Of a stretch of 64,000 nt of DNA, positions 23,536 to 33,877 are shown piece by piece (position 1 is the stretch's first letter; every line of letters starts with the position of its first letter). The notes under the pieces were generated by a model. That model saw only the letters and a list, made by a program, of their open reading frames with translations, did no database searches and was not told the DNA's origin. The translations under genes and the position numbers were made by a program. This DNA is from Microcebus murinus (taxonomy: Eukaryota > Chordata > Mammalia > Primates > Cheirogaleidae), in the NCBI RefSeq assembly GCF_040939455.1, contig NC_134136.1, forward strand, positions 75,220,001 to 75,284,000, written 5' to 3'.

Positions 23536-26500
23536 CTAGTGCTTGTTTTTCCATTCTTGGGAAAATTCACTTAATAGTATGGGTTCCAGCTCTAACCAGG
23601 AAAATATAAGATGTGCTATATCACCATTGTTTCTTAGAGCTGAATAGTACTCCATGGTATACATATACCACATTTTATTAATCCATTCTTGGATTGATGG
23701 GCACGTGGGCTGTTTCCACAGCCTTGCAATTATGAATTGTGCTGCTATGAACATTCGAGTGCAGGTGTCTTTTCTGTAGAGTGTCTTTGGATATTTTGGG
23801 TAGATGCCCAGCAATGAGATTGCTGGATCAAATGGTAGATTCACTTGTATGGCTTTAAGGTATCTCCAAAATGCTTTCCACAGAGGTTGAACTAGTTTGT
23901 AGTCCCACCAGCAGTGTAGGAGTCTTCCTCTCTCTCCGCAACCATGCCAGCATTTATTGTTTGGAGATTTTTTGATAAAGGCCATTCTCACTGGGGTTAA
24001 GTGATATCTCATTGTGGTTTTGATTTACATTTCCCTGATGATTAGAGATGTTGAGCAGTTTTTCATATGTTTGTTGGCCATTCTTCTGTCTTCTTTAGAA
24101 AAGTTTCTGTTCAAGTCCTTTGCCCACTTTTTAATGGGGTTATTTGATTTGGGGTTATTCTTCCTGATTTTCGTGATTTCTAAGTATATTCTAGTTTTCA
24201 GTTGCTTATCAGATGCATAGGATGCAAAAATTTTCTCCCATTCTGTAGGTTGTCTGTTTACTTTCATGACTGTTTCTTTGGCTGTGCAGAAGCTTTGTAG
24301 TTTGATCATGTCCCATTTATTTATTTTTGTTGCTGCCGTGATTCCCTTTGGGGACTTCTTCATAAACTCTTTGCCCAGGCCGATGTCTAGGAGAGTGTTT
24401 CCAACTTTTTCCTCTAGAATTCTAATAGTTTCATACCTTAGGTTTAGGACTGTTATCCAGCGTGAGTTGGTTTTTGTGAGAGGTGAGAGGTGTGGGTCCT
24501 GTTTTAGCCTTCTACAGGTGGCTATCCAGTTTTCCCAGCACCATTTATTGAAAAGGGATTCTTTTCCCCAGCGTATGTTTTTGTTTGCTTTGTCAAAGAT
24601 TATATGGCTATATGAGGATGGTTTTATATCAGGATTCTCACATCTGTTCCACTGGTCCATATTCCTATTTTTGTGCCAATACCATATTGATTTAATTACT
24701 ACCACTTTGTAGTATAGTTTGATATCCGGCATATTAATGCCTCCCATTTTGTTTTTGTTGCCTAGAATTGCTCTTGATATTTAGGGTCTTCTTTGGTTAC
24801 ATACGAAGTGTAAAATTATTTTTACTATATCTGTAAAGAACTCTGATGGGATTTTAATAGGTATTGCATTGAATCTGTAGATCAGTTTGGGTAGTATAGA
24901 CATTTTGATGATATTGAGTCTGCCGATCCACGAGCATGGTATGGATTTCCATCTGTTTACATCCTCTGCTATTTTCTTCCTCAGTGTTTCATCATTCTTC
25001 CCGTAGAGGTCTTTTACGTCCTTGATTAAGTATGTTCCTAGGTACTTTAATTTCTTTTTTGCTATTGTGAAGGGAATTGAGTCTTTGATTTGGTTCTCAA
25101 TTAGATTGTTGTTGGCGTATATGAATGCCTCTGATTTCTGTGTATTGATTTTGTATCCTGAGACATTATTAAATTCATTGATCAGTTCCAGGAGTTTCTT
25201 GATTGAATCTTTGGGGTTTTCTAGATACAAGATCATATCATCAGCAAACAGTGAAAGTTTGATCTCTTCTGCCCCTATTTGGATACCTTTGATTCCATTT
25301 TCCTGTCTGATTGCTGTAGCCAAGACTTCCAGCACTATGTTGAACAGAAGTGGAGATAGTGGGAAGCCTTGTCTGGTTCCAGTTCTAAGTGGGAATGATT
25401 TCAATTTTTCCCTATTCAGTATGATGTTGGCTATTGGGCTGTCATATATAGCTTATATCATTTTTAGGTATGTCCCTTCTATGCCTATTTTCTTAAGTGT
25501 TCTTATCATGAAAGGGTGTTGAATTTTGTCAAAAGCTTTTTCTGCATCTATTGAAGGAATCATGTGGTCTTTGTTTTTGCTTCTGTTTTTGTGGTGAATT
25601 GCATTTATAGATTTACGTATGTTGAACCATCCCTGCATCCCTGAGATGAAGCCCACTTGGTCGTGGTGGATTATTTTTTTGTTAGTGTCTGGATTCGGTT
25701 AACTAAGATTTTGTTGAAAATTTTTCCATCTATATTCATTGCTGATATTGGTCTGTAGTTTTCTTTTTTTGTTGCATCCTTTCCTGGATTTGGTATCAGA
25801 GTAATATTCACTTCATAAAAGGTGTCGGGGAGGTTTCCATTCTTCTCCATGTTGTGGAATATTTTCTGCAAGATAGGTACTAGTTCTTCTTTGTAAGTGT
25901 GGTAAAATTCGGGTGTGAAGCCCTCTGGACAGGGACTTTTCTTTTTAGGGAGATTTTTAATTGCTGTTTCTATTTCAACTTTGAGATTAGTCTGTTCAGG
26001 GAATCTATTTCTTCCTGGTTGAGCCTAGGGAGGCTGTGTGTTTCTAGAAATTTGTCCATTTCCTCCACATTTTCCGGTTTGAGTGCATAAAGATTTTTGT
26101 AGTTTTCATAAATTGTATCTTGTATCTCTTTGTGATCAGTTATGATATCCCCTTTTTTATTCCTGATGGAGCTTATTAGAGATTTCTCTTTTCTGCTTTT
26201 CGTTAGCTTAGCCAATGGTGCGTCAATTTTGTTTATTTTTTCAAAGAACCAACTTTTTGTTTTATTAATCTCCTAAATAGCTTCCCTGTTTTCAATTTCG
26301 TTTAGTTCTGATTTGATCTTGTTGATTTCACTTCTTCTGCTGGTTTTGGGGTGGTCTGTTCTTCTTTTTCCAGTTCTTTGAGTCGTTTCATTAGATTTTC
26401 TATTTGTGATCTTCTTGTCTTTTGGTTATAGGCATTTATGGAGATAAACTTTCCTCTCAGAACTGTTTCAGCTGTGTTCCAAAGGAGTTGATAACTTGTC

Positions 26501-27185
26501 TCTCCATTGTTGTTTTCTTCATAGAATTTTTTTATTTCCATCTTGATTTCTTCATTTATGAAGTAATCATTAAGAGGAGGTTGTTTAATTTCCACGTTTT
26601 TGTGTAGAAATATCAGTTTCTGTTAGGGTTGATTTCTAGTTTTATTCCACTGTGATCTGAGAAGGTACATGGTATGATTTCTATTTTTTTAAATTTCTTG
26701 AGATTTTCTTTGTGTCCTAGGATATGGTCAATCTTAGAGAATGTCCCGTCAGCTGATGAGAAGAACGTATATTCAGTGGATTTGGGGTAGAATATTCTGT
26801 AAATGTCAGTCAGACCCAATAGTTCTAGAGTTTTGTTATAAGTCCATTATTTCTTTATTAATTTTCTGTTTCGAGGATCTGTCTCATGCCATCAGTGGGG
26901 TGTTGAAATCTCCGGTGATTATGGGGTTGCTATTAATCCATTTGCTAGGTGCATGTATATTTAAAATTGTTATGTCTTCTTGTTGAACTGTGCCCTTCAC
27001 CATTATATAATGACCCTCTTTGTCTTTCACTAGTTTTGTTGGTTTAAAAACTAAATCGTCTGAAATTAGACCTGCCACACCAGCCTTCTTTTGGATTCTA
27101 TTTGCTTGGAATATTGATATCCACCCTTTTATTTTTAGTCTATATGCATCCTTTTAGGTTAGATGTGATTCCTGAAGACAGCATA
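23536..27185 (-). pseudogene. L1 ORF2 relic in the 23368-29309 copy
   Basis: Reverse-transcriptase residues [17 protein letters not shown] lie at about 25210-25260 on the minus strand, within an open stretch 24781-25404. The C-terminal portion is open over 24025-24747 and 23536-24012. The endonuclease motif [11 protein letters not shown] is kept near 26640. The first ~50 codons are missing through the internal deletion. At least six interruptions. Confidence 0.85.
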
Positions 27186-27894
27186 TACTTATTTTGTCTT
27201 ATAGCTCTTAGGAGGGCCTCTTTAGTTGATACTTTGGTCAGTCTGATGACTGCATGTCGTGATGTCTTCCTGTTTGTATTGAATCTCCCAGGGGTCCTCT
27301 GAGCTTCTTGAACTTGTATATCAAGATTTTGAGCAATGCCTGGGAAATTTTCCTCTATTATATCTTCAAAGAGCTTGTCCAACCCTTGAGTGTTGTCTTC
27401 TTATCCGTCTGATAAACCTATGACCCTCACATTAGGTTCCTTCACATAATACCACAGCTCTTGTAGGCTTTGCTCTTTTTTCTTGTTTCTCTGCTCTATT
27501 TCTGTGAGTGATTTATTTAATGGAGAGTGTTATCTTCAAGCTCTGAGATTCTTTCTTCTGTTTGATCTACCCTGTTCTTGAGACTATCCACTGTATTTTG
27601 TAGTTCCTTGAATTGATTCTTCATTTCCAGGAGTTCGGTTAAACTTTTCTTCATTGTGTCTATTTCTTTTTCCATATCCTGGAGGCTTTTTGTGGTTTCT
27701 GTGTGTTGGTTATTGAGTTGTTATTGCAACTGGGTGAGTGTTCTTATGATCCAAATACAAAATTCCTCTTCTGTCATATGGGTTGCCTGATTTTGGTTGG
27801 TGTCCGTTTCTAGGGGGCTGGTGCCCCTCTTTGGGGGTGTGTTTTCCGTTTGGTTCTTCATATTTCCTGAGTTCTTTCGCTGATTTCTTCCCAT
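27186..27894 (-). pseudogene. L1 ORF1 relic, C-terminal half deleted
   Basis: Starts at ATGGGAAGAAATCAGCG (27894, minus strand) with the same N-terminus as the intact ORF1, but meets an in-frame TAA at about residue 60 (Gln CAA to TAA). The coding sequence then runs to the RNA-recognition region and is cut at about 27186, where ORF2 sequence (YAVFRNHI-type region) follows directly. Confidence 0.8.
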
Positions 27895-29309
27895 GTCGAT
27901 CAGTTGTTGTTTCTTTCCTCAAGTTATTGTTTGGGTATTCACACACCTTGTTTAGTTTCTGAGGCGTTAGGTGGTGTCTGTGGGTGAAATTGGACCACTC
28001 CCTGTATATTGAGTCAGTGGGTGCTGTGGAAAGACTGTGCAAGATGCTGTCCCTGTCAGTAGGTGGCGTTTGTTTGGAGGAACAGGCTATGGTGTTGATT
28101 TTGTGTCCTGTTATCAGCTCTTGTTCTGGGCGGAGCTGGGTTGGGTAAGCCTGCCCTCAGGTTGTTAGCAGGGGTCAGAGTTTTGTTCTCTGCTTCCAGG
28201 GTAAGCTGTCCAGGCGGGGCTGGAATTGTCCCGCTCAGCCAGAAAGTCTGTGTGTGGGTGGGGCTGTCTGAGACCCGCAGTCTGGAGCAGGCCTCGCTTC
28301 TTTCCACCCACACCAACTCCGCAGCTACTCCTGGGCTTCTGCCAGCAGGCCAGACCATATGCCATCAGGCCTCCCCGGAATGTGATGCCGGCGGGGAGTT
28401 TCCCTGCACAGGAACGTCACCTGTGTTGGGCGCCGGGCCTCCTCCTGGGAGGAGGGTTGCCCTCTAGAACGCCAATCCGCCCCTGGAGGCACACACACTT
28501 CAGTAGGCTGTTCACGTATAACCCTTCTGTGCCCCGGGCAATGCTAGCCCTCTGTGCAGGGGATCTGGTCTGCAGGTCTGACCTCTGGGTCCCAGAGTTC
28601 AAACTGTATCCCCACCAGGGAGAGGATTTCCAGTCCCAATTCACCCACAGGGAGCCCAAACTGGGTCTATGTCTCTCAGCCTCTGAGTCGGCACCGTTCT
28701 CCTGGGAATACCGTGGCAGCAGCACCTGGGAGGGTGGGTGGGTAGGGAGCTCACAGTCTAAGTTCCCCTGAGTAAGCTGTAGGGTCCCAAAAAGGAAAGG
28801 TCCCATTCCCTGGAGTTGCCTCTGGCTGGTGGCTGTATTGTCTCTCTGGATAGCCACGGTTAGGGTCGGTGGAGGGGAGGAGGAGGCAATATGGCGCCTG
28901 CCACGCGGCTCGTGTCTGTGCACACGGAGGTGCCCGGAAGAAGTTGGGAACCTGGTGCCACATATGCTACAGGCTCACCGCTGGCTGGCGGCGGCGGTCT
29001 CTGGGCTGGTGTCCGCAGGTCTCTCCACCCGCTGGGGAGCCCACTAGCAGTCCCAAATGCAGGGGAGGGGACACAGCAAATCCACCTACCCTTGCCGCTG
29101 GTCTCCGGGCTGCTCCGGTGGTCTCAGCCTCCAGTTCTCCTCTGCAGCCTCCTCCCGTGGAGTCTCCCGGGGTCTCAGGTACCCCTCCTTCCGGCCCTTG
29201 TCCGCTGTATGCTCGTCTTCTTGCTTCTTTCCTCTAATTTCTGCTAGAATCTGTCTTTTCTGCAGAGACACTCTGTCTGGCGGTGTTATTCATCCGCCAT
29301 CTTCTCCAC
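27895..29309 (-). promoter_or_regulatory. L1 5' UTR / internal promoter, - strand copy 1
   Basis: GC- and CpG-rich 1.4 kb in an otherwise AT-rich region, between the ORF1 ATG and the 5' end. By family knowledge the L1 5' UTR carries an internal Pol II promoter. The 5' terminal AAGATGGCGG (29294-29303, minus strand) is a YY1-type core, located as in other primate L1s. It also holds the antisense frame described at 28891-29247. Confidence 0.7.
28891..29247 (+). CDS. Antisense ORF in L1 5' UTR (ORF0-like candidate), copy 1
   Basis: An ATG-initiated frame of 118 codons (357 bp including stop) on the strand opposite the L1. The start context is A at -3 and G at +4. The product begins MAPATRLVSVHTEVPG, is rich in Pro, Leu, Ser and Trp, and ends with a hydrophobic stretch (VRCMLVFLLLSSNFC). 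The stop lies about 62 bp inside the element. The same frame, with identical length, occurs in the other three 5' UTRs of this window. No known domain recognised. Expression unproven; GC-rich DNA has few stops by chance. Confidence 0.4.
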   Translation: MAPATRLVSVHTEVPGRSWEPGATYATGSPLAGGGGLWAGVRRSLHPLGSPLAVPNAGEGTQQIHLPLPLVSGLLRWSQPPVLLCSLLPWSLPGSQVPLLPALVRCMLVFLLLSSNFC

Positions 29310-29402
29310 CCCTCTGGCTTTCTTGTTTATTGTTTATCTAGGAGTAGCTGAAGAGGAAGGAGCAGAATTTAAGAAATAATCCTGGCTACAAGGAACTCAA
29401 TC
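29310..29402. other. Short unique flank between L1 5' end and Alu
   Basis: No feature seen. Confidence 0.5.
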
Positions 29403-29415
29403 TCCATCAGATTCT

Positions 29416-29744
29416 TTTTCTTTTTTTTTTGAGACAGAGTCTCACTTTGTTTCCTGGGCTAGAGTGCTATAGTGTCAACCTAGCTCACAGCAACCTCAAA
29501 CTCCTGGGCTCAAGCAATCTTCCTGTCTCATCCTCCTGAGTAGCTGGGACTACAGGCATGCACCACCATGCCCAGATAATTTTTTCTATATATTTTTAGT
29601 TGGCCAATTAATTTATTTCTATATTTAGTAGGGACAGGGTCTCGTTCTTGCTCAGGATGGTTTCAAACTCCTGAGCTTCAGCATTCCACCTGCCTTGGCC
29701 TCCCAGAGTGCTAGGATTATAGGCGTGAGCCACCACACCTGGCC
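29416..29744 (-). mobile_element. Alu SINE (lemur type)
   Basis: Reverse complement of a dimeric Alu: T-rich head then GAGACAGAGTCTCACTTTG, the linker AGTTGGCCAATTAATTT typical of strepsirrhine Alus, and the end CACCACACCTGGCC. Flanked by an imperfect duplication, TCCATCAGATTCT (29403-29415) and TCCACCAGATCCT (29745-29757). More diverged than the Alu at 41416. Confidence 0.95.
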
Positions 29745-29757
29745 TCCACCAGATCCT

Positions 29758-30185
29758 CAATTATTTAGAAATCCTATGTGGTAAATAGGTTGATTAAAGG
29801 TAGAAATATATTAAGCTTCTCTTAAGAGATTTATAACCAAAATCAGAAGAACCAATTAATTTTCTCCAAAATTAGTCATAAGCCAGCCAGCTGAACATGA
29901 AGAGTATTGTTGAGAAATACTTATGCCCAGGAAGTAGGACAAACTTCACAAGTCCATGAACCAGGAAAATATCTCATCACCCCAGAGGGCTTGTTGGAGC
30001 TCAACAGAATTCACTGTAGTTCTGACAAAGATTAATAAAAGCATCTGTAAAGACAACATGAGGCAAGCATTCTTCCCCAGCAGTCCACGCTTTGGTAAGG
30101 CAGAGACTCCCATTTGCCTGTCCAATACCCAAACTCCCCTTCTTTCTTATTAAAAGAACCCAAATTTTTAAGCTTGACACATTAC
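29758..30185. other. Unassigned sequence
   Basis: No gene or named repeat recognised. Confidence 0.5.
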
Positions 30186-30189
30186 CATG

Positions 30190-30576
30190 TACCTAAGAAA
30201 ACTACATTTCCAAGATCTCTTTGTAGTTTGAAGTGGCCATATGGTCTAAATTCAAGACAATAAGATGTAGGTGGAATTCTAGTTTAGTACTTCCAAAAAC
30301 TTGGAGCTGATACCCTTCTTCTTCCTTCTTCCCCCTTTCTGCTGCAGAGAATGTGGATGCAATGACTGGAGCCAACTTTGTCTCTGAGGGGACCTTGGAA
30401 ATATAAGCCAAGCATGGCTGAGCAATAAAATAAGAGGAGCTTGGGTCCCGGAGACCATGCAGTTATCATCTTATCCTGAGCTGCCTCTCACCAGCTGAAA
30501 TAAATCTACATCTTGTTTAAGGCACTAATTTTTACATATGTGTTACTCACAGCCAAACTGAATCCTAATTGATGCA
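30190..30576 (+). mobile_element. MLT1-like MaLR LTR (old)
   Basis: ACTACATTTCCAAGATCTCT, GTGGCCATATGGTCTAAATT, GAGAATGTGGATGCAATGAC, TATAAGCCAAGCATGGCTGA, AGAGGAGCTTGGGTCCC, then the polyadenylation region GAAATAAATCTACATCTTG and end AACTGAATCCTAATTGATGC. This is the phrase order of a widespread old LTR. The exact subfamily is not certain. Confidence 0.55.
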
Positions 30577-31204
30577 AAAGATGTCCTTAGTCAGTATTTT
30601 TTTATTTCATTTGAATTAAGAATGCTAATGGCTTTTTCTCTGTGAATACACAGCCTGATACCATCCTGAAACCAGAAGACAAATGTTTAATAGTTTTTGA
30701 GCCATTACACATCCTTTTGTAAATTTAACATTGCTGTTACATTAATGATAAATCTAAATGAACACAAATGCTTTATGAAGAATGTTTTCATTTTTCTTTT
30801 AATAATGTTGAAATGCTAAGATAAATACAAAAATGTATCTAATATCTTATGTCAGCCCTTTATAGAGTCATTGTATAACTGAATAGTTTAACACCATTTT
30901 AGATAAATCAGCTCTGAACAGCTAGCTCTAAGAGGTGAATTAATCTAATTATTCTGTCAATGCTTATACATTTTATGTGAATATTGGAAGGCTCTTCCAT
31001 TGAATTATTATGTTCTTGTTTTTAATACGCTGGCAATTCTCCCACAGAGTTAATAGAGTTTGCACCAATGACAATGAATGAATGGAATCAGAATTTCAGA
31101 ATTTAATTATTTAAAAAGAATGGCACTGCTGAGACTGTAATCAAGTTAAATCCAGAAAAAGTACTGTCTCTTCCTTCACAGATAATAAAAATGTACAGAC
31201 CAAA
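30577..31204. other. Unassigned AT-rich sequence
   Basis: No gene or named repeat recognised. Confidence 0.5.
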
Positions 31205-31379
31205 TGTTATGTTTCAGGTATGGTTTTTTGTCCACATCAATGCTCATATTGAAATTTGATCCCCAGAGTGGTGGTGTTGAGATGAGGAGTCTAGTGGGAG
31301 GTGTTTGGGTCATGAGTGTTGATCCTTCATGAATGGCTTGGTGCTGTACTCATGATAGTGAGTGAGTTCTCATTCTTGC
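31205..31379 (+). mobile_element. MST-type MaLR LTR, 5' part (interrupted)
   Basis: Starts TGTTATGTTTCAGGTATGG and carries TGAAATTTGATCCCCAGAGT, GGTGTTTGGGTCATGAGTGT, TCATGAATGGCTTGGTGC and GTGAGTGAGTTCTCATTC in MST order. Interrupted by an L1 tail, then resumes at 31972. Confidence 0.75.
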
Positions 31380-31389
31380 AAGACTGGAT
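31380..31389. repeat. Target-site duplication, left copy (AAGACTGGAT)
   Basis: Identical to 31962-31971; flanks the short L1 insertion. Confidence 0.8.
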
Positions 31390-31961
31390 AATCAAAATTT
31401 AGTATATGCTCACAATGGAATATTACTCAATTCTAAGAAACGACAGTGAGCTAGCACCGTTTATGCTATCCTGGATTAAGCTTAAGCCCGTTATCCAAAG
31501 TGGAGCGAAACAAGATCAGGAAAATGGGCTCCACATGTACCCGCCATCAAATTGGTACTGACTTATTAAAACTATGGTGCTCAAATAGTGGTAGTGCTCA
31601 CCAGGGATTCGGGGGTAGGGGAAGACCCACATCTTAGGGATGTGGCAGGCACTGTGGAGGGGTAGGGCATACCTCTAACCCTTCTAAGCAAGAGGCAAAG
31701 ATATAAAATGTAACCAAAATGTCAAAAACAAACAAACAAAAAATGTTTATTGGGTGGGGGAAAGTGGGAGGGGGAGGAGGGGATGGGTGTGTACTTACAT
31801 AATGAGTATGATATGATGGGCAGGATGGACTCGCTTGAAGCTCTGACACGGCATGGGGTGGGGGATGGCAGGGGCAATATATGTAACCTTAACAATATTT
31901 GTACCCCCATAATATGATAAAATAAAAAGGGGGGGAAAAAAGAAACAAAACCAAAACAAAA
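31390..31961 (+). mobile_element. Short L1 3'-end insertion with an unusual 3' UTR
   Basis: 5'-truncated within the last ORF2 codons (CAATGGAATATTACTCAATT, the YYS region) and ends GTACCCCCATAATATG, AATAAAA and an A-rich tail. Between the ORF2 end and the common 3' UTR lies about 150 bp (31590-31710) with an internal A-rich stop ACAAACAAACAAAAAA at 31728. The other L1s here lack this segment, which suggests a different subfamily or a nested tail. Confidence 0.85.
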
Positions 31962-31971
31962 AAGACTGGAT

Positions 31972-32239
31972 TAGTTCTCCTGGAAATAGATTTGTTCTTG
32001 GGAGAGTGGGTTGTTATAAAGCCAGTACTCCCCTCAGGTTTTCCTCTCTTTCTACGTGGCTTCCTCTTTGACCTTCCCTGCCATGTTAGGGTACAGCATG
32101 AAAGCCCTCACTTGAAGCCTGGGCTGTGCCCTTGAACTTCTCAGCCTACAGAACTATGAGCTAAAGACATATTCTTTCTTTATAAATTATCCTGCCTTAG
32201 GCATTCTTTTATAGTAAGCAACACAAAATGAACTGACAC
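31972..32239 (+). mobile_element. MST-type MaLR LTR, 3' part
   Basis: Continues the LTR: CTCTTTCTACGTGGCTTCC, CTACAGAACTATGAGCTAAA, TTCTTTATAAATTATCCTGC, CATTCTTTTATAGTAAGCAA, ending CAAAATGAACTGACAC. Confidence 0.75.
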
Positions 32240-32539
32240 CATTATCAGTGAAGGATACAGCATGGATTCTTCAATAGTGTAGATAGGTTTAACTGTCTAC
32301 ACTAGTTGGTCAAGTGAAACTGATGATGCAATGATTTGACTGAATTTTATTAGCCTTTCTAGTATTATACATCAGTGATTTTCTTTAGTCATTCTTGTAA
32401 CTATCTAATTTACTATGAGTACTTATATCCCAGACAAAATGCTAGGAGTTAAGGGTGTAAGGATAAATATGTGAGGAAAGGCAAATAATCCAGTGTGGCT
32501 ACAGGAGAGGGTACATGGGAACATAGATTAGGAGATTTT

Positions 32540-32660
32540 CCTATTCATTCATTCAACCTCACCATTCAATCACTTAATGATTACTGAATATCTACTATGT
32601 GCCTGGCTAGGAGCTATGGATATGGAATCAAATAAAAGTATAAATTTGTCCTACAAAGTA
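32540..32660 (-). mobile_element. L2 3'-end fragment
   Basis: TTCATTCATTCAACCTCACC, then TGAATATCTACTATGTGCCT, GGCTAGGAGCTATGGATATG and GAATCAAATAAAAG: the reverse complement of the L2 terminal region. Confidence 0.6.
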
Positions 32661-33587
32661 TTTAATTGATAAAAAGGCTAATTATTACCTACATAGTAGC
32701 TAGAATGTTATATGTATATGAAGAGAGCTTCACCTTATAAGTACTGTCACAGAAGGAAAATGTAGCCCAAAAGAAGCTCAGACTGAAGACACTATAATCA
32801 GAAATTCATTCACAGCAGTCAACAGAACATTTATTCCATGGTTTTTGATCACCATGAAAGAGTATATTCATGTCTAAGAACCACTGTCTAAGGCACACTG
32901 CCTTATGTACATCTGGCCCTAAATCAAAGTTTATGAATTTGGATTGATTTGGGAAAGCCTCATTGCCACATGGTACATAAGAAAATTTAACAGATCTCAG
33001 CCATATCATGGCAAAAAGAGAAAATGAAGTTTATGCACATAGACTTGTAGTGCCCAAACCTCTTGCTAGAGCCAACTTGATCTCCAGGAGCATTTTTCTA
33101 TGACTCACTACTAGCACTACCTCCAAGGCAGTTTTTCTATCTCCTCTGCAAAAGGAGAAATGATGAGATTCCCTTATCTCCTTTTACTGTCAAGTAACTT
33201 CAAGGGAGGAGCAGTTTCCAGCTTTTCAAACTTCCCTGGATTTTCCCAAAATCTCAACTATGAATATTAACCATCTCCAGCCATCTCTTGTGTACTGTGG
33301 AGACTAAGGAAGTCAGAACCATTTCTGTATTCCTGGGTCCTTGATAGTCTTAAATTGTTAGTAATACAGAATCTGAGACACAATCATTATTTCTTTGGGT
33401 TAGGCAACATACAAAATTGTAGCTAATTTAACCATAGAATGGAGGTATGGGAATCCTTGAGACAATGTGATCAAATTACAAGACAGTAAAGGATGTAAGA
33501 TTTTACTTTCTTCTTAGATCAGAATCATAGTCCAACACTTTATTTTCTTGCTGGTATTCTCAATTCCCTTGTCCTCTATTTTGTCAT
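32661..33587. other. Unassigned sequence
   Basis: No gene or named repeat recognised in this stretch before the full-length L1. Confidence 0.5.
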
Positions 33588-33600
33588 CACATTCATTTTT
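33588..33600. repeat. Target-site duplication, left copy (CACATTCATTTTT)
   Basis: Perfect 13 bp match to 40162-40174, flanking the full-length - strand L1. Confidence 0.88.
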
Positions 33601-33877
33601 TATTTTTTTTTCTTTTTCAGGATTTTATTTATTTATTTATTTTTTTAATTTTTTAAATTTTTTTTCCTTTGGCATATTATGGGGGTACAGATTTTAAGGT
33701 TTCAATAAATGCCCATTTCCCCCCCTCCCCCCAAAAGTCTGAGTCTCCATCATGACCATCCCCCAGATGGTGCACATCTCACTCATTATGTATGTATATA
33801 CCTGCCCCCCTCCCCCCTCCCCCCTCACCAATACCCTATTACTGTAGCACCTATGTGTCCACTTAGGTGCTACTCAG

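Larger units (their letters stand above)
23368..29309 (-). mobile_element. L1 retrotransposon, nearly full length, - strand (right arm of inverted pair)
   Basis: Runs from the 3' UTR (lacking the last ~75 bp, i.e. CATAATATGCC and the A-tail) back to the 5' terminus at about 29309 (GGTGGAGAAGATGGCGGATG on the minus strand). About 5.9 kb against 6.56 kb for the full-length copy at 33601-40161. The difference is mostly one ~480 bp internal deletion joining ORF1 to ORF2 at about 27185 and a ~45 bp deletion near 26945. ORF1 and ORF2 carry further stops and frameshifts. Confidence 0.92.

Noticed and set aside
28226..28771. 181-codon antisense frame further inside the L1 5' UTR (also 39111-39527 and 48985-49347)
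   Set aside because: Shared peptide stretches exist (RAMLALGAGDLVCRS-like), but starts and stops differ among copies and it is not open across the diverged 5' UTR A. Weaker than the 118-codon frame and not listed as a gene.
21274..29309. Tail-to-tail L1 pair as one twin-priming event
   Set aside because: Both arms contain the same 3' half of L1. Twin priming yields non-overlapping 5' and 3' parts, so two separate insertions are needed.
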